From Linepithema humile (Eukaryota; Arthropoda; Insecta; Hymenoptera; Formicidae), in NCBI RefSeq assembly GCF_040581485.1, contig NC_090130.1, forward strand, positions 5,828,001 to 5,892,000: 64,000 bases of DNA. The letters run 5' to 3'. This document shows, piece by piece, positions 25,527-37,900 of the stretch (positions within the stretch are counted from its first letter, which is position 1; the number at the start of each line of letters is the position of its first letter). The translations under genes were made by a program, and so were the position numbers. Under the pieces are notes generated by a model. The model was given only the letters and a program-made list of their open reading frames with translations, did no database searches and was not told where the DNA came from.

Positions 25527-26421
25527 ATTAATCGCCCAATCAGTCGGTAAACTCCGCACGCTTCGAATGTGCTATAAATCAAGAGTTATTATTGGCACGG
25601 CTAGTAATTAGAACTAATAATATTAATTGCAAATATTTTCGAGATAAAAATATCCAATTTTTTTCTCACTCGAACGAGACACACTCATCTGTTAAACGCA
25701 CCGTAACACCGTACATTACCGTAATACGAATTTATTCAGATCGCGCAAGGCGACTTCCTCTGCTCAAGTTCAAGTATAAAAGTATCAGCGCCTGAATATT
25801 CCATCCGGTCGTAAGAGTACAACGTACGACGGCGCGCGTTCTGATTTAACATTATCGACGACATTATTTATAAAGAATCATATTTTCAACGCTGCAACGC
25901 CCGCTTCGCAGACCGACGTACAGCAGATGGGACATCGATTTCATTTAACGCTGCGATCGCTCGTAAAATTGGACACCGCGGAAATCGACGCCGGGCTCTG
26001 TCTCTATTCGCGCAGGCTACGCGGGAAATTACATTAACGACATATGCACGAGCGCTATTCGCGCTGCGAATAAGCGATCGAACGCCACGGGCTTTCCGCC
26101 GTCAGTGACGGCGCGGCATATATTTTCACCTAAAGGCTTATTACGAACGAAGGAGAAAGAGAGTACTGTACTCGCATTACGTGACGGGGTAACATTTATT
26201 GCTAATTATTTTTCCCTGTTTACGAGCGGGGTTTCGCGCTTTCCATCCGCACGGTGTAATCGAGCGTGACAGTAATAAAAGTTACGCAGCTGTCGTCCGC
26301 AGCTTCCCATCTTCCCTGTTTGCATTCGGCACAACCGTCGAAGTAACTAGTTTCTGGTCTATCTCTCAGACGCATCGCTTATCCCACGCTCGCCAGAAAT
26401 AGAGAGAAAGAGAGGGGGGGG

Positions 26422-26457
<36 letters not shown>

Positions 26458-29425
26458 ATAACCATTAATCTCGCCCTCCGTTTTCGTGCAAAATAAAATT
26501 TACATGGAGACCGGTCGCGCTCCCGCCGAGACGAAACATCGTAGTGCGTTTCCATTACTCGCTATACGTATGAAAAATCGTCGGAACAAGAATCGTGTTT
26601 ATCTCGTCGCGCATCCTGCACAACGATAATACCTCGAAGTATGAAATGAGTGTCACTCGACGCAGAGAGTAGGTGCAAATACGAGATATAAACTGCATTT
26701 TGCGCGTACAAAGAAACACGTTTTAAAAATATAAGCTACCATCCTATTTGTTTACCGTCGCACGCCATAGTCATATTTTCTCCGCGACGCGGATGGAAGC
26801 GTGAACATTCACAATATATGATAATTAGACGTACTTAAAGAAAGCTTCCTGGTAGCAGAAGTAACGTCCTGTTGCTATCTTGAAGCAATAAGTATTGTAA
26901 AACCGCCATGACAATCGCAGTGATAACAGCATCGCGTGAAAGTATTTAAAATGCACACTTTCTCTCATCAACAACTAATTTCTATGACTATTATTAATTT
27001 TTAAAACAATGAGATTTTTTCGATAAAAATAAATTTTTTTTAAATATTAATATCTCTGCAATATTAATAATAATTGTATTAAAATAACAACTATAATTAT
27101 AATTTTCAGTCATAAAAAGATCATTTAAATAATTTTATATTTCATTTTTTTACTTCAAAAGAGAAGAAATTTTATTCACATTTAACTTTCTCGATTTTAT
27201 TCTCGGGAATAAAACTTTCGAAACTGTATTCAATGAAAACTTTACTTCGCACCGATCGCGCTAGAATCCTTTTTGTTATTCGCACGAGCGACCACGTATC
27301 CCTCAATATTGCAATTCGTTGGAGCAGTCACGTACGCTTACGTACGCGCCAGAACAATGTACAACCGTCGAGAGATATCGAACACTTCAAGATGAGTTAA
27401 AACATTAAAATCGAAGCCAAACTCTTGTCATTCATCGGTAACTAACGCGCGTATAACATCCGACAGCCGCTTAAAACTTGGCGTCGCACCCACACGAATC
27501 CATCTCATTACATGGCATGTTAATTAACAATTACGAGGACGAATCATTCTGGCGGCGCCGGCCGACGAGTCTAGCCGCATGTTTATCGACTCGTATGTAT
27601 ATCAGCTATCGACGCGGGCATAACGACGTCGTTATCGTTGCGCCGATCGCCGATCGCTGTGGTCCGACGCGATATTCTATAACGCGTTCTGATTTCCCGC
27701 CGATAAAGTGAATGACAGTAAAACTGGTACGGCCGGTAACCGGACTGCGTAGCGCAGCTTAACGCACGGTAGCGCATACGTCCGACAATTTAATATCACT
27801 ACTTACCGGAGCGACGACCGAACGACGCCGGATTTGCCGCAGCAAATCTGCAGGTCACAAATTTCGTCGACGAGAACCAGTTGAAGACCACGTGATTGCA
27901 GCAGCTGAAACATTTTTAATTTATACTTCTTGTTAGTTTTTAATTTTCAACTTGCAATGATATTGCATTGTTGGACGAAACAATATGCTAACGCGTTGTT
28001 TTCGCGAAATAATTATCTGTGCAAATTCTCGTATATCAGAAGTATTGAGACACGTGTAATCCTACTCGCGAATGAATAATCTGTCGCGCCGATTATCTCG
28101 TTTATTTGAATTTAATTAATTATAGCTTACGCCGCCGGATCTGTTCGATTATCCCTTCGCGAGGGAGCGGGTAGACGCCGGCGCCGCGTGTGTACACGCG
28201 AAAAACGGGAATCCCGCATTGTTTTCGGTTTTAATGCTTCCGTCAATAACGACCAACAACCTTTTCACGTCGAAAACGTGCTCGTCAGAGTGTTCACGGC
28301 TTTCAATGGCTGTCTCGATGAATCATTCTGCCTGATTTCAAAGCGTAATGAATTCAAATGTTTATACGTCGCAAATATGGGAGTAAATTGAAGAACGTTC
28401 AGGACTCGATCAGCGCACACGATACTTGGGGTTTTCCATTAAAAATGTGTTATTTCGATTAAGCAAGGTGCGTGTGCATCGAGCGTGTAAAAACTCGTCG
28501 CCTCTCGATAAACAACATGAATGAGTGCATTGCAGATATCACGCTCCGCGTATCCATCCGTTTCCGAGTACCGGATAACACTGCATAAAGCCTCCTCCAC
28601 GGCGAACACGTGTCGCTAATAAACGTCATCCCAGCATGTGCGACGAGAGATTGATTCTATTAATACGAGTAATTACCGAGTGTACTTGGCGCCGCATGCA
28701 TAATGTAATTTCAAGCCCAATCCTCTCTCGCGCTACCTTCCGTCCTGGCTTTCCCCCTCTCTCCGTCTACCTGCGAACGCGCTTTTAGCGCCGTATATTT
28801 AAAATCTGATTTAATCCGAATCTCTCTCGCCGCTCGTTTACCGTGCGCGACTCTTCGACCGCGAAAGACTTACCGTCTAAATTCCTTTCATTCGTACTTA
28901 AACCGCGTCTTCTACTTGCAACCCTAAGATCGTACTTGTTTTATATTCCGAGAGACACTTCGTAAAATAAGCATGGTCTACTGATTCTTCTGCAGAATTT
29001 CTTCGCGCACGACATAGCTGCAGCGCTCTGTACAAAATTATAGTGCACTCGTGATCGTAATTTTTCGTACATAGCAAAACATTTATTTTGCCGTCCTTCT
29101 TTCCGCTACTGTAAGACTGCCACGAGTTCAGCTATAACACTGTCAGCCTAAATTGCGCGCGCATTCCGTATCCGCAGATGCTCTGTAAAATAAACTCGCG
29201 TACAAACTTGGATCGCCGACATTGCTTTCTAACAAAGTTCTTTCCCGTACTGCATCACAACGCACGCTAGAAATCACCACGCTCGGGATCGTAATTTTTC
29301 CCACAAAGTACTCGCGACAGAACGGGGGCGGATAATCGAAACTCGCGATCTCAAGGTGGTTTCCCTCTTAAATAGGGATCAATATTCCACTACTCCAATC
29401 GTATTAAAGATGATTATCGCTTTGA
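25527..29425. other. Mosaic non-coding stretch
   Basis: Includes TATAAAAG at 25775-25782 without a recognisable transcript and a 17-bp quasi-palindrome at 26097-26113. AT-rich at 26940-27240 and CpG-rich at 27240-27900. The frames seen (for example 27478-27711 plus against 27583-27777 minus) overlap each other and lack domains. Confidence 0.5.
26414..26452. repeat. G11 run followed by (GA)n
   Basis: Eleven G (26414-26424) run straight into about 14 GA units. Composite simple repeat, probably length-variable. Confidence 0.95.
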
Positions 29426-29569
29426 AAAAGAAAGAGGGAGAGAGAAAGAGACAGCGACGAGAATGAAGTAGGACCGAGCAGAAGATCAGGCAAGTAGGCG
29501 AAACAAAAGAGTGAAGGACTGCAGTCGACAAGTTATGCGGAGCCCCTGGAGCGTGCATTTGACTAAGCC

Positions 29570-29735
29570 CGGCCCCTCTGCCTTCACCTCTTCCTCCTCA
29601 TCATCCTCTTTCTTCTCCTTTTTCCATATCTTCTTCTTCGTCTCCTTCTTACCCACACCTCCACCTTTCCCTTCTCGCTATTCTACTACATCTTCTTTTT
29701 CTCTTTCTTTGCCCTTTCTCTCTCTCGCCATTGCT
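29570..29735. repeat. Long pyrimidine-rich tract (plus strand)
   Basis: About 165 bp of mostly C and T (CTTCTTC, CCTCC and CTCTC words). It is preceded at about 29425-29515 by a purine-rich segment on the same strand. The 129-codon plus frame through it is Ser/Phe/Pro low complexity and the minus frame is Arg/Glu-rich. Both are composition artefacts. Confidence 0.8.
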
Positions 29736-30235
29736 CGCTGGCTGCGACTTTATCTCGGCATAGCAGCTTCTTTCCGGCGGCTGATTACGTATGCGCAAGA
29801 GAGACGAGCCCAGGCTTATGAAAGTGCAAGGTGGATGAGTGGGGGCTCTCCACCCCGATGTCCTCTCCACCTCCGGCACGGAAGAGACGAGAGGCAATAA
29901 ATAAGACGTACTGAATGTAACTCGGCGAAACCTCGTCGGGTCTTCACGTACGACGAACAGAGAGATATAACTAATAAGTATATAAATGTTCTAATATCCA
30001 TATAGATATCTCTTATATATAATCTGTATCTGTGTCTCTTGTAAATGCATTTATTTATTTATTTATAAAACGGTACGGTATATAGTCGTCAGCTACGTGT
30101 GAACAAAGTTTTAGTGGCTCGTAAATATATATCGCTTACTAAAGTCTCTCCTGCATCGCTTAACAAATCGTTCTTGAAACGATCTTGAAACGAAATTGTT
30201 CTAGATTTTCTCAGCACTTGAGAAACAAGATATTC

Positions 30236-30478
30236 TCACAATATTAACAAGATAAGGATAAATGTTGGAAGTTTCAACTCCATTAAAATTTTAAATATAA
30301 TCCAATTTCGCAGGTGATACATGAGCGTTATTGCTTTGTCTAAATCTTCCAAATGATAATTTCTGAAAATATACCCAAGCACGTCTTTTGTATAAATAAT
30401 GTTATTTAATAAATTACTACATTGTTTTATTTCACAGGTCAGTCCTTGGTTGTCAGCCTGGATGAAAAGACCATTCAT
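30236..30478 (-). pseudogene. HSCB (Hsc20)-like C-terminal fragment, probably decayed copy
   Basis: An AT-rich frame of 80 codons. It stays open for 6 more codons upstream of its Met, to a TGA at 30497-30499. Its translation is balanced in composition, unlike the Arg/Ser-rich chance frames nearby. By eye it aligns to the C-terminal three-helix domain of HSCB, the J-protein that docks the ISCU scaffold and delivers iron-sulfur clusters to mitochondrial HSPA9. Asn2, Leu4, Ala8-Asp9 and Glu16-Ile17 match one helix. Phe38, Glu44, Lys48, Thr51-Met53, Arg57, Trp59 and Lys63-Ile64 fit the family pattern F-x(5)-F/L-E-x(6)-L-x-K-M-R-Y-F-x-N-I-x-x-K-I only with a one-residue insertion, and the NIxxK part is poor. 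On the minus strand, AATAAA-type signals lie about 180 nt past the stop (30050-30063). No J domain, HPD motif or CxxC zinc site was found nearby, so a fragment is more likely than a working gene. Chance similarity is not excluded. Confidence 0.35.
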
Positions 30479-30499
30479 ATTCCTTACACATTCACATCA

Positions 30500-33400
30500 T
30501 GTTATACATAATTTTACCGACCATGTCGCGATATCTTGTATATAAATGATATCCTCGTAATCCTACTTAAATTCCACTTTAATTAGATCCCGGCGTATAT
30601 ATAATTTAAGTACAAGTATTTCTGCTCTTATCTTTGTGCCTCCTTACCGCGTCACGTGTCACATTACGTGAATTTCCGCGATCGTGTCTGTCACACGAAC
30701 GAAGCGGATTAATAACTTAAGCGACGTCTGCCGAATATTTTAACGCTAATTACTGTTCTAAACTTCGATGTCTGAAGATCGCGCGTATCCAATTTCTTCT
30801 GACGATCGGTCGCCGTCGGTCAACTTGAAAGGACTCCGGAGCCAATTAATATCCGAACGACGGCGGCGCGCGCGCGATATTGTTCCATCTGGATCAACGC
30901 GTAATCGCGCTCAATCTTAATCGATGGCGCAATCGGTCCCGAATCGTATCATCGGAACTTTCACCTCGCCCGCATTAATACGGCTCGCTCCCTAAGCGAC
31001 CGCACGGCTCATTAAAAATTACGACATCGTGCTGCTGCTGCAGCGGGATGCCATTAACGAAATCGAATTACAGCCCCGACTCCCCGCAGTCGCATGCCGC
31101 GCGGCCCGTCGCCGTGTGTAAACGCGCGCAGGTGTATGTAAGCGTGAAACCCAGGTAAATCGTATACGCGCCTGTCTGCGCCGTGTATTTTGTCCGCGCC
31201 GCGCAAGATTCGCATTCCAATACTCTGCGAATTCTGGCGGGGAGAATCTTTGCTAATACAAATGCGCACCGCATTTAATTGCGCGAGAGACGATAAGAGT
31301 TTGGTTTCGGTTGGCAGGGGGCGCGAAAGCGGGTGTGGGCGACGATAATAGTCGGAGCGGAGGACCCTCGATAATCGTTAATAACTCCTTCCTCCCCCTC
31401 CCTTCGCTCGCACATCCGTCTTCACTCCTTTCGTCTATCGCGAAAACCCTCTCCTTTCCCGACTGATCTTAAGAATTCCCGCGAACGAAGAAATCCCAGG
31501 ATCGTCGGTGAGGAAGAGGTATCTTAAAGGAAGAGGAATCCGTCTCTATCGCCAATTCAGCTCTATCCGTGTACCTCTCTCTTCCACTCTCCCTCCGTCA
31601 ACCCTCTCCCTTTCTGGCTTCTTCAAAGATCGAGATATTCCATCCCTCGGAATTAATATGCACCGACTGGTTAACATCGAGCGAATTCCCAGACAGACAC
31701 GTGAATCCAAGGGGATTCGGCGTGCACCTTTATGAAGGTGCCTCGGCACGAACCACTCACGCGGATAGACTCTCCCGTTACAAAGCCAAATCTTGTTCCA
31801 GGCAAGTTCCCTAGTGGTTGCACTACGATATCGCGTCAAAGAGGATTTACTACCGTCCTAGTGTAGTATCGTCATCTTATACTTTCGAGGCGTGGTATCG
31901 CTAACGGAGTAACATATTATCTCTTCATTATCAAACACCATTTATCTACGTGTGAATATGCAATAGGTCATTACATTTCTATCGTAACAGTTTCGCGTTT
32001 ACGCGGCGCGCGTATCAAATCGAAATCACATATGTGGTTATACGAGCAGTCAATATACGCCAGATACTGCAATCAGAAATGCTACCCGTCGACCATGGGC
32101 GCTCGTTTGCACGCCGTACACTTTACACTTTATACAGCTTGAAAAATATCAGTGGTCTGTACAGTTTGACAAGCTGGGGAATCGCGATCAGGCGCCGACA
32201 ACATTTCACAAACAGGTTTCCGCGAGAATTCACTATCGCGAAAAAGTTGGCTAATTACATACGAATCCGAGCGGCGCGGGTGAAAGGCAGGATTGCAAGT
32301 CGCGCGCCGACAATGGTGATCCGCGACTACGAAATTACGATCGTAATTTCGCCGTGCGACGACATCAAATAGCGCCGGCAAATCGGTAATTCGCGGGAGG
32401 AGATCGTAAACCTCCTCCACGCGCTAATATCCGAAGCAAATCATCCAGAATTATTGCAGCGGCCGACGAATCATTTTCAACCGTCGGTGCCGGATCGTCG
32501 GCAATTTCAATATATTTCTCGGGATTACAAACACTCGGAGGGACTCATCAATTTTGCATTATCTCGCCGTCCCTACCCCTGAGCAAGCTATTAGAGAACT
32601 GATCGATCGTTGCGGATAATCCACATTACTCGCTCGGGGCTGACATACAGAAGTACCCGCCCGGTTACGCAAAAGCCAGATCTCACCGTGTAATTCCGGT
32701 AGCAAGGTCAAGGGCGATAATTACAGTCGTGAAAAACGACGCGGCGGTATCCGTATCGCGGTATCGCTATTCAAGGATCGTTATCGGCGTATCTGCTAAC
32801 AAGCTTGTTTCTCATCAATCAAGGTATGAAGAAAGTACGAACGATATCATCTCAAATTTATTCCACAAGAATATATTACTTGGAATGATAAAAGCTATCG
32901 GAATTAATACTACAGATTAAAAAATTAATTAAAATATGATATATTTCTCATTTTATCACTAATAAGGACACATTATTTTGATTTACGCTAAATTGGAATT
33001 ATTGAAGAAATATATAAACATTATCTTGTATCTTTATTAATTGTTAATCAGTAGGTTGCTTTCAGTGAGAGAAAACTGTAAAATGAATTTACAAACTGTC
33101 TCTGCAAATTATGTACGGCAGAACTTGGCGGCTTTAACCATGCTATAAAGTTCTCGTTTCTCATATCGCAAACTTTGTGAAGTTCCGGATTTTTTTATCC
33201 AACTCTGAACTACGTTCCGCAATTAAATAAACTCATTTGGGTCGTTTTCTTCCATTAGAACAGCCTTGTCGCAACGAACTGTTTTCCACCGTTAGTTACG
33301 CCGAAATGCGAAGTCGTTTCGTCTTTCTATGTCGTTGTTTCGTGTTTCGACTAGTTTGCGCGCCACCCTCGTCCCGCGCTCCCACCCAGTCCTTATCCAC

Positions 33401-34862
33401 CACCCCGGCAACGGAGTTGTGTACGTAGGTATCGAGAACAGGCTCGAAGACAGACAAAGCGCAAGGCGAAAGAGAGGGAAGAAGAGAAGACATCGTGGCA
33501 CGGATAATTAACACGAGCCAGCTTCCCGCGGCTGGTTCTATATTTGCTCGAGCAGGGAGCCAAGGCCAGGAGGCAGCGAGATGGCGAAACTACTTCCCAC
33601 CATTGCGGCATAGCAAAGTGAAATTAGGGATGCCCTGTAAGGATATTTATAAAAGGGTTAATTAAGGGCGCGCCGAAGCCGACCGCGCGTTCGACGTAAC
33701 GAGTGGCTCAATCGTTCCGTGAAAGTCTACTACCCCAGACACTCTTCATTTTTCATCCGCTCGTAAAAGTACAAACCCGTAAAAATGTTCCTTTTAATGC
33801 TCCTCGCATTGACTTTTTAACGCTCGCAGAAATTGGATTTATTCTCGCGAGCGCGCCATGCTCGTTTCCGATGCACGTGAAATCAAGCACAGCTGCGAGT
33901 AATTTTAATTTGTTTAATTGAATAACCCGGCTGATTAGAGGCGGGTATAAATTATAGCCAACGTTGACATATACCTGTTTTTCTGAGCAAAGTTAACCGT
34001 CGGTTTATTGAATTATCGGTGTATTAAACTTTTCATTTGAAAAACAAACTAAATTGATATTGTAATGATGTATGTCGTAAATTTCTCAAGAAACAGAATA
34101 TGTATTCTTACATCGAAGCTTCTCTCTTCTAAATTCTTTAACTAAAAAACCGACTCTTTCAACGTGATTATAAAAATTTATGTATTTGTATTATAACACT
34201 GTATCATAATATTCTTCCACTAATTATTTTTTATTCATACTATCCGCAAAAACATCGCTAATATTACGCAAATGCGTTTCCTACTATTCTCTTTATATAC
34301 TCTAATCACTTTTGATGTTAATTAAGTGCATTTGTGTAGAGAGTCGCGTTTCGACACGGAAAGTAATAGTATATTACGCAAAAACTCCTTAGCGCCGAGT
34401 TGTTAATATGCGTGTCGTACAATCTGCTATATTCTCAGTACACCGCCAGACTCATTAATAATGCCTACTTAACTAATTCCCCGTCACGCCCTGGTGATCC
34501 AGCTTTACTTGTCACACAGCCTTCATTTGAGAATCTTGCAACCGTGCAGACTACTTTTTTATCTTTATCGCAGCTTTACTCATTCGGAACGAAATATTTC
34601 ACCCTTATAAAGCCGTTGTTGCGTTTTTGCATTCTTATGCGATTTATTTTTTACAGTAGAAAGCGCGCGTTGCATAATAATGTAGCATAATAATATAAAG
34701 TAACAAAGATTTTACGTGCCTCTTTTAAAAGATTATATCTGCATTCCCGTGCGAAGAATATTTCTGCGCAAAATATATATCGATCGAAATCCTTCAACAC
34801 GGATAATCGGTGAATGTATTCGCGCACGCGAAACGAGAACGTCTGTTTGTCGGCGTCGGTGT
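30500..34862. other. Mosaic non-coding stretch
   Basis: CpG-rich at 30780-31820, with a (CG) run near 30866-30876 and CT-rich patches near 31390-31470 and 31565-31620. AT-rich at 32880-33200 and 33950-34350. TATAAAAG-type sequence at about 33648-33655 precedes a CpG-rich patch. Frames at 33237-33611 occur on both strands over the same bases and are not called. Confidence 0.5.
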
Positions 34863-34935
34863 CAATTAATTAGTCATGAGCGCACGTAATGCATTGTCAA
34901 TTATCCTGCTAATTACGATCATCCTAATTAACCAG
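34863..34935. promoter_or_regulatory. Candidate enhancer: clustered TAATTA/CAATTA words
   Basis: Within about 70 bp occur CAATTAATTAG (34863), CAATTAT (34898), CTAATTACG (34909) and CTAATTAACC (34924). TAATTA is the canonical homeodomain core. The density is well above the surrounding CpG-rich DNA. Enhancer function is inferred, not shown. Confidence 0.25.
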
Positions 34936-37900
34936 CCGGAGATATTCATTATCCAGCAGCGCTATTCTGATCGAACGTATTTTCTCGACTGCCGCTGCTG
35001 GTATGCAAAGATTTCCGCCGCGACTAAGCGCCGGAACAGCGGCGATGCGAGAGCTCGTTTCTCTTCTCTCGTAAGCTTCGTTGATCTTCATCATCCGTCA
35101 AGATGTCTCGCCCGTTTTCGCCACAGCGTCGCGGCGTTTGATCACGTTTCAAAGCTACGTCGCGCATCGCACGCGAACCTTTAATAAAGGAAAAGGCGAA
35201 CCAGAGTCATCTCATGGCGAATGTTATTCCCGGTATATACGCAGTTGACGACGCGATCTTAAGCCACGATCCTGACCCCGGCGGAGCGCCGTGACGACAT
35301 TTTCATTCTCTCCTCGATATGTCGTGCGGAAACGATGACTCTTCCGCGTAATCAGGTGCGAGATACGATCGACGAGGCTACATACGTACTCGTAACCGGA
35401 AACGCGCGCGCCGTAGCCGTGTCGGCTCTTCACAGCGAAACGAGCGTCGAACGCGTAAAGAGACAACGCGCGAAACGCTCGTAAAGCCCGTTTGCTCTTT
35501 CTTTCTCTTTCTCTCTCTCCTTCTCTCCCTCTTAGCCTTTCCGACGACGGCAGTTTTGCCGCGCACGAGAACGAGGAACGACGCAAATCTGGACGAGCTG
35601 ACGGCCCGTTAAATACACCGAACACGAGGAGGAGCCGACACGTCCGAGTCCACCGGCGATAAAACCCTTCCCGGTCATGAAAGCCGTCTATCGATAAGCG
35701 AATATTTACTTTTGACGAACGGCACTTGTGCCCCGTAGAGAAAGAATTGTTTGAACAGGACGTTGGTATCGGGCTCGAGTAAATCCTGTTAACGAAATTC
35801 ATGCTTTACTTCGCGAGCGTGAAAATATATTTCATCGTACATCGAGTTGAGATAGTTTGGCATTTTGCCTTCCGCGAGAATAAAAGTAGAAAAGAACGCC
35901 TGATATCTGAAAACTGGTCCGACGCCTTCGTTTGCTGTCTTCTTTTTTTATCTCTCTGACATTGGCAAACTGTCAAGCCTCTGCATCTCGGAGATAAAGA
36001 ATTCACACTTTCATAGCGAAAGATATTCACAGTGTCGTATTCTCGGCTGGCTAAAAACGACGAGTGTTTCGCGTCGAAAGACGACACGTGGAATGTTGGC
36101 AGGCATGACGTTTTCCAGCGATTCCATATCTGTTACACTGTTTCCACGAAGAGAATGCTCAACGAAACGAAATATTGTATGTAATACGTCAGCAATATAT
36201 CTGATTTAAACATTTATCATCGGTTACCAAAATTTCACAATTCCATTCGCCGACTTTAATCTTAAAAAATTAATTTTTTTATCAAGTTGAATAATCTGAA
36301 TTTCATAATCCAAAGATATACATCTGAAATCGTATATGTGATATCCGATATCAAACACGTATATCGGCGTATAGCGATGCAATTTAATATAGTTTGCAAT
36401 AATTTATTTAAAATGCGAATCATGGCGGGTATCTACACTGCAAACTACGTTTGCACTGTCACCAAGCGGAAGTCACGCAATTGCGGTGCATAATTTAATT
36501 CCAGTTACTGGTACAATAGGTCTATGGCGCCGAAGAGGCGTTCTTTCTTCAATAGAGTCCGAGACAAAAGAACGATTTTACAATTACATCTGTGTAGCGG
36601 AGAGAATAGCGAATGCTTCTATTCATTAAAATCCCTTGAAAGTCGACTTTCTCAGGAAACAGCAGTAGCCACGGAAGATTCGACTTTTCAATCAACAAAA
36701 CTCTTTCGCGACTTCTAGCAGAACAATTGTCGGTAATCGTTCTTAAGTTTATATACCACTGTTTTAACCGGATTGCGTCGTTTGCAGTTGATTCGAAATA
36801 ATTCCACGGCGCTTTCTGTCCTGTAATTAATCCTCTTATATTAAGACTCGGCGAAAACATTCGAGTGATTGATTATATCTCTCTCGTATAATGCGAAACT
36901 CTTATACCAATGCATATTTCAATCTGGATAAAACGAATGTGTTAATTGACCTAACACGATTTAAGGATATTCTGTGATTTCGAGAAGACATCCTCATCAG
37001 ACTCTCGTCGGATTAAAAAGACAAATGAGCTTCCAGCGTACAAAAGCGACAGCGATCGCAACGATTTCACTAATCAATCAACCATCGATATGTTTACAAG
37101 GCTCCTGTGTGAAGACGCAATGCCGCTGTTTATTTAGCATCCGAGCTTCGCTTTGAGACGAACTGACTCTCCCGGTTACCACGAATTCCCATTTCCATTA
37201 CCAGACTCACGGCCCGACTTAGGTTCGTCGACTCTATACGGGGGTGGCCGTCTATCTAGATGGCGTAGAACCAACGAGTAGAAATTCGTGTACCGCGGAG
37301 GGCCCTTAATACTGGCGTTTCCCGAATTTACTCAGGTGACGAGAGCCGTTAGAAGAGACCGAGGACGGCGGGGCGAATGGCGGATAGAGAGGGGTTATTT
37401 GGATCTCACTTGATCCATCGATCCGTGGAGACCCGTCGTGACCCTTCGCGGTCTGCGCCGCGACGACGTCATTGACATTCAAAGGCTACGCCATCGAGAA
37501 ACGCCGACGACGGTGACATGCATCGGTTTCAATAGTACAATTATTCGGCTGTGAACGATCGGGTAAAACGCGGACCAAAATATCAATCGTTCGTCGATCA
37601 CCGACCGTGACGCTTACACGAGAACTTACAGATCGATTACTCACATTACTCTACTCCATTCTTGGCTATCGAACTTTTTCAACTATATATGCGTATAAAT
37701 TTGAATAAAAAATTTCGCTATTTTTATTTCTTTTCGAGCTACCGTTATTTTAGTAATGTCATAATTATAACTGACTGTCAGTATAATATTACGTTTTAAT
37801 CAAATAAATACTTTACTATTGCATCGATGATAGTAATGTATTTCATTATAATTTTCATTTGTGTAACATAATGCAATTGGTTCACATAACTAGGACAATC

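Noticed and set aside
25197..25582. Repeat protein with two 42-residue units, open on both strands
   Set aside because: Explained by the 126-bp DNA duplication. Both strands stay open and neither translation has a known domain.
35224..35802. 192-codon minus frame
   Set aside because: Arg/Ser-rich translation crossing a CT tract. It looks like a composition artefact.
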